From Faecalibacterium sp. I3-3-33 (GTDB lineage: Bacteria; Bacillota; Clostridia; Oscillospirales; Ruminococcaceae), in NCBI RefSeq assembly GCF_023347295.1, contig NZ_CP094469.1:806001-870000 (forward strand): 64,000 nucleotides of DNA. Direction: 5' to 3'. A program made the position numbers and the translations under genes. Position 1 is the first letter of the stretch. Each line of letters begins with the position of its first letter. The notes under the pieces were generated by a model. The model made no database searches. It saw nothing but the letters and a program-made list of their open reading frames with translations, and had not been told where the DNA came from. Shown piece after piece: positions 42,530-51,721 of the stretch.

Positions 42530-42785
42530 AAAATTATGACAGATGGCAATGATGGGGTCAGAAATGCACACACCACCGTCCAGAGAGAGCGCCCACGGCT
42601 GTAAGGCGCTCCGGTCGGGATCATTTCGCGCCACCCCGGAGCTTCCGGCGAATGTAAACCGGACGCTGCGCAGCGTTAATGCGCCGAAAGCGGCAGGGGA
42701 CACGTTATCCTTTGCAATTTGGGTGGTACCACGGAGTTTGATGCACAAGCAGCCTTCGTCCCTTTTGGGATGAGGGCTGTTTTTT
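42530..42785 (+). promoter_or_regulatory. T-box riboswitch controlling alaS
   Basis: The leader has an AGAGAG-containing stem I region (about 42,585), the T-box core GGGTGGTACCACGG (42,721-42,734) and a terminator (CAGCCTTCGTCCC with GGGATGAGGGCTG, then TTTTTT, 42,750-42,785). Uncharged tRNA pairing with GGTACC-region bases should favour antitermination. The specifier is presumed to be an alanine GCN codon, but I could not place it with certainty. About 85 bp remain to alaS, including a GGCGCACATGCGCC hairpin. Confidence 0.93.
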
Positions 42786-42869
42786 GTTTTTTCACCGTGC
42801 CGCCCCTCTGCCATAACAGCATAAAAAACGGCGCACATGCGCCAAAGACGATTGAGGAGAGAAAGATCT

Positions 42870-45530
42870 ATGCAATGGACCGGTTTGAATGAACTGCGCG
42901 AAAAGTACCTGAGCTTCTTTGAAAGCAAGGGTCATCTGCGTCTGGACAGCTTCCCCCTGGTACCCAAGAACGACCCCAGCCTGCTGCTGATCAACAGCGG
43001 CATGGCCCCCATGAAGAAGTGGTTCCTGGCACAGGAGGAGCCGCCCCGTCATCGCGTGACCACCTGCCAGAAGTGCATCCGCACCCCGGATATCGAGCGC
43101 GTGGGCATCACTGCCCGCCACGGCACCTTCTTTGAGATGCTGGGTAACTTCTCCTTCCAGGATTACTTCAAGGACGAGGTCATCCCTTGGGCATGGGAGT
43201 TCCTGACCAGCGATGAGTGGATGGCTATTCCCAAGGATCGTCTGCACATCTCTGTCTATGAGGAGGACGACGAGGCCTACGATATCTGGACCAAGAAGGT
43301 CGGCATTGCCCCGGACCACATGGTGCGTCTGGGCAAGGAGGACAACTTCTGGGAGCACGGCTCCGGCCCGTGCGGCCCCTGCTCCGAGATCTACTTTGAC
43401 CGCGGCCCCGAGTACGGCTGCGGCAAGCCGACCTGCGGTGTGGGCTGCGACTGCGACCGCTATATGGAGATCTGGAACCTCGTGTTCAGCCAGTTCGATG
43501 CCGACGGCAAGGGTCACTACGAGCGTCTGGCACGCCCCAACATTGATACCGGCATGGGCTTGGAGCGTCTGGCCTGCGTGATGCAGAACGTGGGCAACCT
43601 GTTCGAGGTGGATACCGTGCAGAGCGTGCTGCACCATGTGGAGCACATCGCTGGCAAGACCTACCTGCAGGACCCCAAGACCGATATCTCCATCCGCGTT
43701 ATCACCGACCATATCCGCAGCTGCACCTTTATGGTGTCTGACGGCATCCTGCCCTCCAATGAAGGCCGCGGCTATGTGCTGCGCCGTCTGCTGCGCCGCG
43801 CCGCCCGCCACGGCCGGATGCTGGGCATCGACCACCCCTTCCTCGTGGATCTGGTGGAGACCGTCATCCAGTCCAGCGAGTCCGCTTACCCCGAACTGCG
43901 CGAGCATGACGCCTATATCAAGAAGGTCATCGGCACCGAGGAAGCAAACTTTGCCCGCACCATCGATGCCGGCATGAACATCCTGAACAACATGATCGAC
44001 CGTCTGGAGAAGGCACACGAGAAGCTGCTGAGCGGCTTGGACGTGTTCAAGCTGAACGATACCTTCGGCTTCCCGCTGGATTTGACCAAGGAGATCGCCG
44101 CCGAGCAGGGTCTGGAGATCGACGAGAACGGCTTCCACGCAGAGATGAAGAAGCAGAAGGAGCGCGCCCGCGCCGAGCGTCTGAAGAAGAACATCTCCGG
44201 CTGGAGCGAGGATCTGTTCGGCGCACTGGAGGCCGAGCCCACCGTCTTTACCGGCTACGACACCCTGACCGACAAGGGCACCGTTGTGGCGCTGAGCGAT
44301 GAAGAGACCCTGACCGATGCCATTGCCACCGACGAGGAGGCAAAGGACGGCGTGCTGGTGGTGCTGGATAAGACCCCCTTCTACGCTGAGATGGGCGGTC
44401 AGGCTGCCGACCACGGCGTGCTGAACGGTGCCGAGTGCAGCCTGCGTGTGCTGGACGTGAAAAAGACCCCCAAGGGCTACTACGTCCACACCTGCGTGCT
44501 GGAAAGCGGCATCGTGAAGGTGGGCGATGTGCTGACCGCACAGGTGGACAAGGGCTACCGCATGGCCATTGCCCGCAACCACACCGCTACCCACCTGCTG
44601 CAGGCTGCCCTGCGTGAGGTGCTGGGCGACCATGTGCATCAGGCTGGTTCCTATCAGGATGCCTCCATCACCCACTTCGACTTTACCCACTTCAGCGCCG
44701 TGACCCCCGAGGAACTGGCACGGGTGCAGAAGATCGTCAACGATAAGATCTTCGACTCCATGAATGTCACCGTGCAGGAGATGCCGGTGGAAGAGGCCAA
44801 GAAGCTGGGCGCAATGGCGCTGTTTGGCGAAAAGTACGGCAAGGTGGTCCGCGTGGTGGATATCGAGGGCTGGTCTACCGAGTTCTGCGGCGGTACCCAT
44901 GTCAAGAACACCGCCCAGATCGGCGGCTTCAAGATCGTCAGCGAGTCCTCTGTGGCGGCCGGCATCCGCCGTATCGAAGCCGTCACCGGCCGCAACCTGC
45001 TGATCCGTGCAAACCTGCAGGAGGCCATGCTGCATGATGTGGCCAACACCCTCAAGGCCAACAACGTGGCTGCACTGCCCGCCCGCGCCGAGGCTGTGAT
45101 GGCTGAGAACAAGGCCATGAGCCGCGAGCTGGAGGAGATGAAGGCCAAGATCGCCGCCTCCAAGGTGGACAGCCTGTTCGACAATGCTGAGGAAGCAGAC
45201 GGCGTGAAGATCGCTTCTGCATACTTTACCGGTACCACCGGCGACACCCTGCGCGGTATGTGCGACAGCATCCGCGACAAGGCCGTGAACCCCGTGGTGG
45301 CTGTTCTGGTGGGCAAGGCTGAGGATAAGATCACCATGGCCGTTACCGTGAACAAGCTGGCACAGGAAAAGGGCCTCAAGGCCGGTGTGCTGGTCAAGGA
45401 ACTGTCCGCTATCGCAGGCGGCAAGGGCGGCGGCAAGCCGGACTTTGCAATGGCCGGTCTGAAGGACGAGACCAAGATCGACGAGGCACTGGCTGCTGTG
45501 AGCGCTATCGTCAAGAAGGCTCTGGGCTAA
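42870..45530 (+). CDS. alaS: Alanyl-tRNA synthetase
   Basis: 886 residues of full-length AlaRS: class II aminoacylation core (SGMAPMKKWFLAQEEPPRHR, HGTFFEMLGNFSFQDYFKDE), tRNA-recognition helices, editing domain with RNHTATHLLQAAL and STEFCGGTHV (zinc ligands), and a C-terminal DHHA1 domain ending GGKGGGKPDFAMAG. ATG 42,870 follows GAGGAGAG. Expression should rise when tRNA-Ala is uncharged, through the T-box leader. Confidence 0.98.
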   Translation: MQWTGLNELREKYLSFFESKGHLRLDSFPLVPKNDPSLLLINSGMAPMKKWFLAQEEPPRHRVTTCQKCIRTPDIERVGITARHGTFFEMLGNFSFQDYFKDEVIPWAWEFLTSDEWMAIPKDRLHISVYEEDDEAYDIWTKKVGIAPDHMVRLGKEDNFWEHGSGPCGPCSEIYFDRGPEYGCGKPTCGVGCDCDRYMEIWNLVFSQFDADGKGHYERLARPNIDTGMGLERLACVMQNVGNLFEVDTVQSVLHHVEHIAGKTYLQDPKTDISIRVITDHIRSCTFMVSDGILPSNEGRGYVLRRLLRRAARHGRMLGIDHPFLVDLVETVIQSSESAYPELREHDAYIKKVIGTEEANFARTIDAGMNILNNMIDRLEKAHEKLLSGLDVFKLNDTFGFPLDLTKEIAAEQGLEIDENGFHAEMKKQKERARAERLKKNISGWSEDLFGALEAEPTVFTGYDTLTDKGTVVALSDEETLTDAIATDEEAKDGVLVVLDKTPFYAEMGGQAADHGVLNGAECSLRVLDVKKTPKGYYVHTCVLESGIVKVGDVLTAQVDKGYRMAIARNHTATHLLQAALREVLGDHVHQAGSYQDASITHFDFTHFSAVTPEELARVQKIVNDKIFDSMNVTVQEMPVEEAKKLGAMALFGEKYGKVVRVVDIEGWSTEFCGGTHVKNTAQIGGFKIVSESSVAAGIRRIEAVTGRNLLIRANLQEAMLHDVANTLKANNVAALPARAEAVMAENKAMSRELEEMKAKIAASKVDSLFDNAEEADGVKIASAYFTGTTGDTLRGMCDSIRDKAVNPVVAVLVGKAEDKITMAVTVNKLAQEKGLKAGVLVKELSAIAGGKGGGKPDFAMAGLKDETKIDEALAAVSAIVKKALG

Positions 45531-45543
45531 AAAGGATCTATGT

Positions 45544-45586
45544 CCCGTGCCCCGGTGCTGGTACAGCGCCGGGGCGGCGGGCTTTT
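45544..45586 (+). terminator. Hairpin after alaS
   Basis: CCCGTGCCCCGGTGCTG region pairs with CAGCGCCGGGGCGGCGGG, then CTTTTG. The U-tract is short; read-through into the HIT gene is plausible. Confidence 0.6.
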
Positions 45587-45612
45587 GTAGAAGCAGGAAG
45601 GAGTGTTCCCCC

Positions 45613-45945
45613 ATGGAAGATTGTCTGTTTTGCATGATCGCAGAGGGCAAGATCCCCTCTAAAAAGCTGTACGAGGATGACCAGGTAGTGGCATTCTACG
45701 ACATCAACCCGCAGGCAAAGGTGCATTTCCTTGTGGTTCCCCGCAAGCACATCTCCTCTGCCGCTGTGCTGACCGAGGAGGATGGTGCTCTGCTGGGCCA
45801 CATCTTCGCCGTCATCGCAAAGCTGGCCAAGGAGCAGGGGCTGGAAAACGGCTACCGCATCATCTCCAACGTGGGCGAGGACGCAGGCCAGACCGTGAAG
45901 CATCTGCATTTCCATGTTCTGGGCGGCGAAAAACTGCCTGTCTGA
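45613..45945 (+). CDS. HIT-family nucleotide hydrolase (HinT-like)
   Basis: 110 residues. The histidine triad HLHFHVLGG is near the C-terminus; CLFCMIAEGKIPSKKLYEDD is the typical HinT start. These enzymes hydrolyse AMP-phosphoramidates, including those arising from aminoacyl-adenylates, which suits a place beside alaS. AGGAAGGAG precedes ATG 45,613. Confidence 0.92.
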   Translation: MEDCLFCMIAEGKIPSKKLYEDDQVVAFYDINPQAKVHFLVVPRKHISSAAVLTEEDGALLGHIFAVIAKLAKEQGLENGYRIISNVGEDAGQTVKHLHFHVLGGEKLPV

Positions 45946-45972
45946 TTCCAATACGAAAGGGAGAATTTGATT

Positions 45973-46512
45973 ATGGCTGAAACTTATACCCTGCACGTTG
46001 CAGGCCTGACCCGTGAGCTGACCATCTGCAAGGTGAACGACCACATGGACATTGCTGCATTCATCATGCTGGGTGATGCCGAGCTGACCGTAGCCGCTGC
46101 TGCGGAGCTGCTGAAGAAGTGCCCGGATTTTGATATCCTGCTCACCGCCGAGGCTAAGGGCATTCCGCTGGCGCACGAGATGAGCCGCCAGAGCGGCAAG
46201 CCCTATATCTGCGCCCGCAAGGGTGTCAAGCTGTATATGCCGGACCCCGTGGTGGTGGAGGACCAGTCCATTACCACTGCCGGTAAGCAGAAGCTGGTCA
46301 TCGACCGCAAGGAACTGGAAAAGATGAACGGCAAGCGTGTGCTGGTGGTGGACGATGTCATCTCCACCGGCGGCTCTCTGAAGGCACTGGACGCGCTGGC
46401 TGAAAAGACCCAGTGCACCATCGTGGGTCAGGCCGCTGTTCTGGCCGAGGGCGACGCTTCCGAGCGTAAGGATATCATCTTCCTTGAGCCGCTGCCCCTG
46501 TTCTTCCACTAA
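45973..46512 (+). CDS. Phosphoribosyltransferase-family protein (adenine PRTase-like)
   Basis: 179 residues. The PRPP-binding motif VLVVDDVISTGGSLKAL is intact; an N-terminal extension and DILLTAEAKGIPLAHEMSRQ resemble adenine phosphoribosyltransferase relatives. The substrate base is not certain. AAAGGGAG precedes ATG 45,973. Confidence 0.85.
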   Translation: MAETYTLHVAGLTRELTICKVNDHMDIAAFIMLGDAELTVAAAAELLKKCPDFDILLTAEAKGIPLAHEMSRQSGKPYICARKGVKLYMPDPVVVEDQSITTAGKQKLVIDRKELEKMNGKRVLVVDDVISTGGSLKALDALAEKTQCTIVGQAAVLAEGDASERKDIIFLEPLPLFFH

Positions 46513-46518
46513 GCTGGG

Positions 46519-48642
46519 ATGCGCCGCCCACTCTGCGCGTTCTGCGTCGGAATGATGGGCCTTAGTTTCCTGTGGACTTTTTTGCCGCAAACGGAGCTTT
46601 TTATGCCGTTTGCGGCATTTTTTGTCGCCTTTTTGCTGCTGCTCTGCATCCCGTACCGCAGCCGTAAGCTGGCGGTCTGCCTGCTGCTGGGCGCGCTGGC
46701 CGGGCTTTGCGCGGTGCATACCACGAGCGCCCGGCTGGAGCGTACCCGGGCAAATTACGCCGGGCGTACCGTGCTGCTGACTGCCGAGGTGGAGCGCGCG
46801 GACAGAAACTATTTTTCGGACACAGTAGACGCGACCCTGTGGGTGGAAAGCGTGAACGGCAGCCCGGCGGGCCTCCGCATAGCCTGTGCGGAGCTGCCCG
46901 CCTGCGCGGCAGGGCAGCGGGTGCAGGGCTGGTTCACGCTGTCGGCACCGGATGAAGCGGAACGGACGGCGCAGTACGCAGACGGCATCGCCCTGCAGGC
47001 AGAGCCGTTGGCAGAAAAGCCGCAGCTTACCGTGCTGGGCGAGAGCAGCAGTTTCCGTGCCCGCACCCACCGCTTGCAGCAAAAACTGAGCGAGAGCCTG
47101 CGCCGGGTGATGCACCGGGACACCGGCGGCGTGCTGGCAGCTATGACGGTGGGCGACCGCAGCGGCCTTTCGGCACAGCTGCGCAGCGCCTACCGGGGCG
47201 CAGGGCTTTCCCATGTGCTGGTGGTCAGCGGTATGCACGTTTCCATTCTGTGCGGGGATATCCTCAGCGTTTTGCTGCCCTATCGCTGGGAGCAGAGCTA
47301 CCGCCGCCGCAGACGGCGCACGGTCTGGAAAAGCCTGCTGGCGCTGGTGCTGATGGGCGTGACCGGCTTTACGCCCTCGGTGTGCCGCGCTGCCGTGGCA
47401 GTGTGGGTCAGTGCCTTGGGTGTGTGGGTGTGGGGGCCGGCAGATGTCCTCACCTCGCTGGCGGCGGCAGGCATCCTGATGACCGCCGTCAACAGCTATG
47501 CGGTGTGGGATATCGGCTTTGAGCTTTCCTTTGCGGCAGTGGTGGGCACGGTGGCAGGCAACGCCTGCATCCGCCGGATGCGGGATGCCCACGACAGACG
47601 GTTTTGGGTCAAAGCCGGGGAGAACCTGCAAAAGCCGGTCAGGCGCCCGTGGTTCAACAGACTGCCGGAGCGGCTTCAGGGTCTTGCAGAGAGCGCCTGC
47701 ATTGCCGCCTGCGCCTCGGCGGCTACCTTCCCGGTGCTGGTGTTGCGGGGGCTGAGCGTCAGCGTATGGGCGGTGGCCTCCAGCATCGCGGTGCTGTGGA
47801 TGGTGCAGCCGCTGCTTCTGCTGGGACTGGCAGTGGCTTTTGTGGGACTGGTGCCATGGCTGGCACCGGTGCACGGGGTGCTTTCCCGGGCGGCAGACCT
47901 GCTCACCGGGCTATTGAACGGCTGGGCGGTCTGGCTCAGCACAAAGCCCGGCGGCAGCATCTATTTTGACACCGCCTACGCAGCACTGGTCTGTCTGCTG
48001 CTGTGCGGGCTTGGGGTGCTGGCCTTCCGCTGGCGGGTGCGTCTGCGGGTGGCGCTGCCGGGCATTCTGCTGGCGGCAGTGGTGGGCATCGGGCTGGGCA
48101 ACGCCCTCAGCCGGGACGTGGTGCACATCGACCTTGTGGGCAGCGCACAGGCACCTGCAGTGGTGGTTGCCCAGAACGACCGGGCAGTGGTACTGCTCCG
48201 GGGCGGCAGCGCCGCCCAGCGTGCGGTGGAAAACCAGCTGGCACGGCGGGGCGTGCGCACCGTGGAGCTGGTGGTAGACCTGCGCATGAACGCAAAAACC
48301 GCCTGCACCCTGCCTGCGCAGCAGGGCATCCGGGCAGAGCGTCTGCCGGTCAATGCCAGCCGCAAGCTGCGCTGCACCCCGGCGGCGGTGGAACTGCTGC
48401 GCACCCGGGAAGGGTGTCTTGTGCGGCTGAGCATCGGCAACCGGCAGTTTGTGACCTTAAGCGGCAAGGCAGAACTGACGCAGCCGCTGCAAACGGAGTG
48501 GCTGATTGCCACACCGAAAAAGCCGGAGACGGTGCGGTACCAAAGGCTGCTGGCGCTGCGCAGCTACAGCTGGATGCCGCCGGAAACGCAGTACACTGCC
48601 TCCCTCAGCCTGCGCCGCACCGGCGGCGAAAGGCTAGGGTAA
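46519..48642 (+). CDS. comEC: ComEC/Rec2-type DNA uptake channel protein with degenerate hydrolase domain
   Basis: 707 residues: N-terminal DUF4131 region with membrane segments (1-180), the competence core (HRDTGGVLAAMTVGDRSGLS, LVVSGMHVSILCGDILSVLL, GFTPSVCRAAVAVWVSALG) with many helices (to about 530), then a C-terminal soluble part beginning VVHIDLVGSAQAPAVVVAQN. The latter aligns in position with the metallo-beta-lactamase-like nuclease domain but lacks the HxHxDH metal motif. ComEC forms the channel for single-stranded DNA entry. A weak ribosome site precedes ATG. No ComEA is adjacent. Confidence 0.85.
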   Translation: MRRPLCAFCVGMMGLSFLWTFLPQTELFMPFAAFFVAFLLLLCIPYRSRKLAVCLLLGALAGLCAVHTTSARLERTRANYAGRTVLLTAEVERADRNYFSDTVDATLWVESVNGSPAGLRIACAELPACAAGQRVQGWFTLSAPDEAERTAQYADGIALQAEPLAEKPQLTVLGESSSFRARTHRLQQKLSESLRRVMHRDTGGVLAAMTVGDRSGLSAQLRSAYRGAGLSHVLVVSGMHVSILCGDILSVLLPYRWEQSYRRRRRRTVWKSLLALVLMGVTGFTPSVCRAAVAVWVSALGVWVWGPADVLTSLAAAGILMTAVNSYAVWDIGFELSFAAVVGTVAGNACIRRMRDAHDRRFWVKAGENLQKPVRRPWFNRLPERLQGLAESACIAACASAATFPVLVLRGLSVSVWAVASSIAVLWMVQPLLLLGLAVAFVGLVPWLAPVHGVLSRAADLLTGLLNGWAVWLSTKPGGSIYFDTAYAALVCLLLCGLGVLAFRWRVRLRVALPGILLAAVVGIGLGNALSRDVVHIDLVGSAQAPAVVVAQNDRAVVLLRGGSAAQRAVENQLARRGVRTVELVVDLRMNAKTACTLPAQQGIRAERLPVNASRKLRCTPAAVELLRTREGCLVRLSIGNRQFVTLSGKAELTQPLQTEWLIATPKKPETVRYQRLLALRSYSWMPPETQYTASLSLRRTGGERLG

Positions 48643-48710
48643 TGCTTTGCAATCCGGGCCGAGTGTGGTACAATACAAGGAGCATTTTATAACAGGAAAG
48701 GGGCATTTGC

Positions 48711-49739
48711 ATGGCCACGGAAGCAAAACTCCGGCAGCTGGCCGACAAGGGCTGCCCGGTCTACTATTTTTATTCCAGCGAGCGGTATCTGGTGCGGCAG
48801 GCAGTGGCGGCAGCGGTGCGGGTGCTGTCGGCAGACAGTGACGAGGATGCCACCATCCTGGACGGTGCTGCGCCGGAATTGGAGCAGCTTATCATGGCGG
48901 CGGGCACCATCTCCTTTTTCGGCACCCGGCGTGTGGTGGTGCTGCCGGAGCTCGACCCCGCCGCCTATGGCAGCAAGGACTTGGACGAGCTGTGCAGCAC
49001 CCTTTCCAGCTTGGAAAACGCCGTGGCGGTGCTGGGCAGCGTGTTTCCGCTGGAGCGCGGCAAGCTCAAGCTGGGCAAGCAGGCGCAAAAGCTGCAAGCT
49101 CAGTGCAAGGCCATCGGCTACACCGAGGAGCTGGCAAAGCCCCGCCCCTTTGAACTGAAAAATTTGATGATGGAGCGCGCAAAGGCGCAGGGTGCATCTC
49201 TGCCGGACGGCGCAGCCACCGCATTGCTGGAGCGCTGCGGTGAGGCCCCCTTTCTGCTGGAAAACGAGGTGGATAAGCTCTGTGCCCTGTCCGGCTACCA
49301 GACCGTGAGTGCCTCCATGGTGGCAGAGATGGGCACAGTGAGCCTTGAAGCGGATGTGTTCGAGATGATCCGCATGATCACCGCCAAAAACGCCACCGGA
49401 GCCTGCAAAAAGCTGCAGACCCTGCTGCGGCTGCAGCAGGAGCCCATCGCCATTACGGCGGCGATGATCGGCAGCTATGTGGATCTGTACCGGGTAAAGC
49501 TTGGGGCGGCAAAGCGGAAGAATTACAGTGCAGTGCACAAAGATTTTGGCTATAAGGGCAGTGACTACCGGCTGAAGCGCTCGGCAGAAACTGCCGCCCA
49601 CTACACCCTGCCCCAGCTGGAGGCCTGCTTGCAGGTGCTGCTGGAGCTGGACCAGAGCCTGAAAAGCCAGCCTGTGGCGGCGCAGATACTGCTGGAAACA
49701 GCCCTGTGCCGTCTGGCGCTGGCGGGGAGCGGAAGATGA
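48711..49739 (+). CDS. holA: DNA polymerase III delta subunit
   Basis: 342 residues of the HolA family, the clamp-loader subunit that opens the beta clamp. The N-terminal AAA+-like fold (YYFYSSERYLVRQAVAAAVR), TISFFGTRRVVVLPELD and a C-terminal collar (RLQQEPIAITAAMIGSYVDL, DYRLKRSAETAAHYTLPQLE) are typical. AAAGGGG precedes ATG. It overlaps rnmV by four bases. Confidence 0.92.
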   Translation: MATEAKLRQLADKGCPVYYFYSSERYLVRQAVAAAVRVLSADSDEDATILDGAAPELEQLIMAAGTISFFGTRRVVVLPELDPAAYGSKDLDELCSTLSSLENAVAVLGSVFPLERGKLKLGKQAQKLQAQCKAIGYTEELAKPRPFELKNLMMERAKAQGASLPDGAATALLERCGEAPFLLENEVDKLCALSGYQTVSASMVAEMGTVSLEADVFEMIRMITAKNATGACKKLQTLLRLQQEPIAITAAMIGSYVDLYRVKLGAAKRKNYSAVHKDFGYKGSDYRLKRSAETAAHYTLPQLEACLQVLLELDQSLKSQPVAAQILLETALCRLALAGSGR

Positions 49740-50344
49740 TGCAAAGCGAGATGATCCATACCGACCGGGTGCTGATCGTGGAGGGCAAGTACGATGCCGT
49801 CCGTCTAGCGCACCTGACCGATGCCATGATCCTGCTGACGGATGGTTTTGGCATTTATAAAGACAAACAGCGCCAGCAGCTGTTCCGGGCGCTGGCGCAG
49901 AAAAACGGCTTGATTTTGCTCACGGATTCGGACGCGGCAGGCTTCCGCATCCGCAACTACATCACCAATATGGTGGGTGCGCAAAACGTGGTGCAGGCTT
50001 ATGTGCCCGCCATCCACGGCAAGGAAAAGCGCAAGGCGCAGCCTGGCAAGGAGGGCTTGCTGGGGGTAGAGGGTGTGGACGACGCCCTTGTGCGGCAGGC
50101 ACTGCTGGACGCCTTGGGTGCAGAGGCAGGCGCAGCACCTGTGCGCCCGGAGGGACGACAGATCACCTACACCGACCTGTATGAGTGGGGGCTTTCCGGC
50201 AAGCCCGGCAGCGCCGAGCGCAAGGCAAAACTGCTGAACGCGCTGGGGCTGCCGCCGCGCCTTTCCAAAAAGGAGTTGGTGGAGGCCTTCAACCGGCTGT
50301 ACACTTTTGAACAACTGGACGAATTACAGTTGAAAATTTTGTAG
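49736..50344 (+). CDS. rnmV: Ribonuclease M5
   Basis: 202 residues, a TOPRIM-domain nuclease that matures 5S rRNA. Catalytic elements are VLIVEGKYDAVRL (Glu) and ILLTDSDAAGFRIRNYI (DxD). The C-terminal region matches RNase M5 rather than primase. ATGATG overlaps the holA stop, indicating translational coupling. Confidence 0.92.
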   Translation: MMQSEMIHTDRVLIVEGKYDAVRLAHLTDAMILLTDGFGIYKDKQRQQLFRALAQKNGLILLTDSDAAGFRIRNYITNMVGAQNVVQAYVPAIHGKEKRKAQPGKEGLLGVEGVDDALVRQALLDALGAEAGAAPVRPEGRQITYTDLYEWGLSGKPGSAERKAKLLNALGLPPRLSKKELVEAFNRLYTFEQLDELQLKIL

Positions 50345-50353
50345 GAGCGAAAA

Positions 50354-51037
50354 CTAGCCATTTTTGCCCCACGCCTGCCGCAGCAGTTCCAGCGCGTGGG
50401 TCTCCAGCCGGGAAACATAGCTGCGGCTGATGCCCAGCAGCCCGGCGGTCTCCAGCTGGGTCAGGGGCGGCTGCCCGGCCAGCCCGTACCGCAGCAGCAG
50501 GATCTGTCGCTCCCGGGCGGGCAGGGTATCCAGCAGCTGCCGCAGCCGCCGGACATCCTCCTGCCGCTCACAGCTGTCCTCCATGCAAAAGCCGTCCTGT
50601 ATCACGTCTGCTAAGGTCAGCGCCGAGTCCCCGTCGGTCTCCAAAGCTTCCTGCAAGGAGACGGTCTGCCCGCTCTTGCGCTCCCGCCGGAACTGCATAC
50701 GGATCTCGTTTTCAATGCAGCGGCTGGCATAGGTGGAAAACCGCGCCTTGCGTGTGGCATCAAAGGTATCTACCGCTTTCATCAGCCCGATGGTGCCGAT
50801 GGAAACCAGATCCTCCTGATCGCCCGGCAGGGCGTAATATTTTTTTACGATATGCGCCACCAGCCGCAGATTGTGGCGGATCAGTTTTTCCCGGGCGGCG
50901 GCATCCCCGGCGTGCAGCGCACGGAAGGCCGCAGCCTCCTCCCGGGCTGTGAGCGGGCGCGGAAAGCAGCCGCTTTCCAGATGGAGCGCCAGAAACAGAA
51001 ATTTTGTGGCGAAAAATTGCAGCAAGGTCAGCAGCAC
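50354..51037 (-). CDS. sigK: SigK-like sigma-70-family factor
   Basis: 227 residues. The N-terminus (VLLTLLQFFATKFLFLALHL then SGCFPRPLTAREEA) is the hydrophobic pro-sequence layout of SigK. Regions 2 (RHNLRLVAHIVKKYY, DQEDLVSIGTIGLMKAVDTF) and 4 (ERQILLLRYGL, GISRSYVSRLETHALELL) are intact. GTG 51,037 behind GGGAGGG is preferred because family similarity begins there; ATG 51,058 is an in-frame alternative. In spore-formers SigK drives late mother-cell genes. If this genus does not sporulate, the gene is a relic or has another use. Confidence 0.82.
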   Translation of the reverse strand: MLLTLLQFFATKFLFLALHLESGCFPRPLTAREEAAAFRALHAGDAAAREKLIRHNLRLVAHIVKKYYALPGDQEDLVSIGTIGLMKAVDTFDATRKARFSTYASRCIENEIRMQFRRERKSGQTVSLQEALETDGDSALTLADVIQDGFCMEDSCERQEDVRRLRQLLDTLPARERQILLLRYGLAGQPPLTQLETAGLLGISRSYVSRLETHALELLRQAWGKNG

Positions 51038-51067
51038 ACGATATCCCTCCCGGTACATAGTTGTTAG

Positions 51068-51093
51068 ATTGTATGAGCCGGGGCGCGGATAGT
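51068..51093 (-). promoter_or_regulatory. Possible SigE/SigK-type promoter of sigK
   Basis: On the reverse strand AC, 16 bp, CATACAAT fits the SigK consensus AC-N16-CATAnnnTA except the final A. It would start transcription about 20 bases before the GTG start, supporting that start. Short motifs like this also arise by chance. Confidence 0.35.
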
Positions 51094-51310
51094 TGCCGGA
51101 GGGGGGCGGAAGGGGAGCGCCTGCAAGGCACAGGCAGAAACTATCGTGAAGTTTGAGCTGATCTATGATTGATGCCGAGACCGCCCGGACGAAAAATGTT
51201 CGGGCTTTTCTCATATATTCTAAAGCTGCGGTAGAAGTGTACACAAGTTTTATGGTATAATTTGAATACGAAATTGAGAAACAAATCGGGATTTAATGAG
51301 GGCAAAGCAA

Positions 51311-51721
51311 ATGGAACGGATTCTCAATTACAGAGATATACCCACGGATAAACGGCTTGACATATTAAATGCTCTTGCGCAAATCGGTTTTTTCCCGGCA
51401 TACGGCGGTGTGAAAACAATGCAGCGGATTATGGAAAAGTCAGTTCCGAATTCGGGTCCACAATTCTATTTCGTTCTCCGTGAAAATCAGTTAATAGGGT
51501 ATAATTTTCTCATTGGTGACACGAGGAAATATAAGGCTTTCCCATGGCTTGCTGTCGGCAATATGGATGAACAGAAGTTGACGGTTTGCGAAGAACTGAT
51601 GAAACTGCAAATTGTCTTTTTTCAGGAACTTGGAATGCACGATATAGCAGGTCATTGTGTTAGGCTCATGGAAGATTACAGAAAAGGAATTGGAAAACGA
51701 AAAGAAAGTGACTGCAGATAA
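51311..51721 (+). CDS. Unknown protein in the mobile region
   Basis: 136 residues, AT-rich codons, no recognised domain. FYFVLRENQLIGYNFLIGDT followed by LGMHDIAGHCVRLMEDYRKG faintly resembles an acetyltransferase-like fold, but this is not firm. ATG 51,311 has GAGGG eight bases upstream; ATG 51,296 is an alternative. A TATAAT at 51,256-51,261 may belong to its promoter. Confidence 0.5.
   Translation: MERILNYRDIPTDKRLDILNALAQIGFFPAYGGVKTMQRIMEKSVPNSGPQFYFVLRENQLIGYNFLIGDTRKYKAFPWLAVGNMDEQKLTVCEELMKLQIVFFQELGMHDIAGHCVRLMEDYRKGIGKRKESDCR

Noticed and set aside
42792..45650. Long open frame antisense to alaS (over 900 codons)
   Set aside because: It mirrors alaS codon positions, is rich in His/Gln/Leu/Gly as typical of antisense GC-rich frames, and has no ribosome site or recognisable domain.
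51181..51210. Hairpin GCCCGGAC/GTTCGGGC followed by TTTTC as terminator of rnmV
   Set aside because: It is more than 800 bp from rnmV with sigK between on the other strand; its role is unclear, so it was left out.
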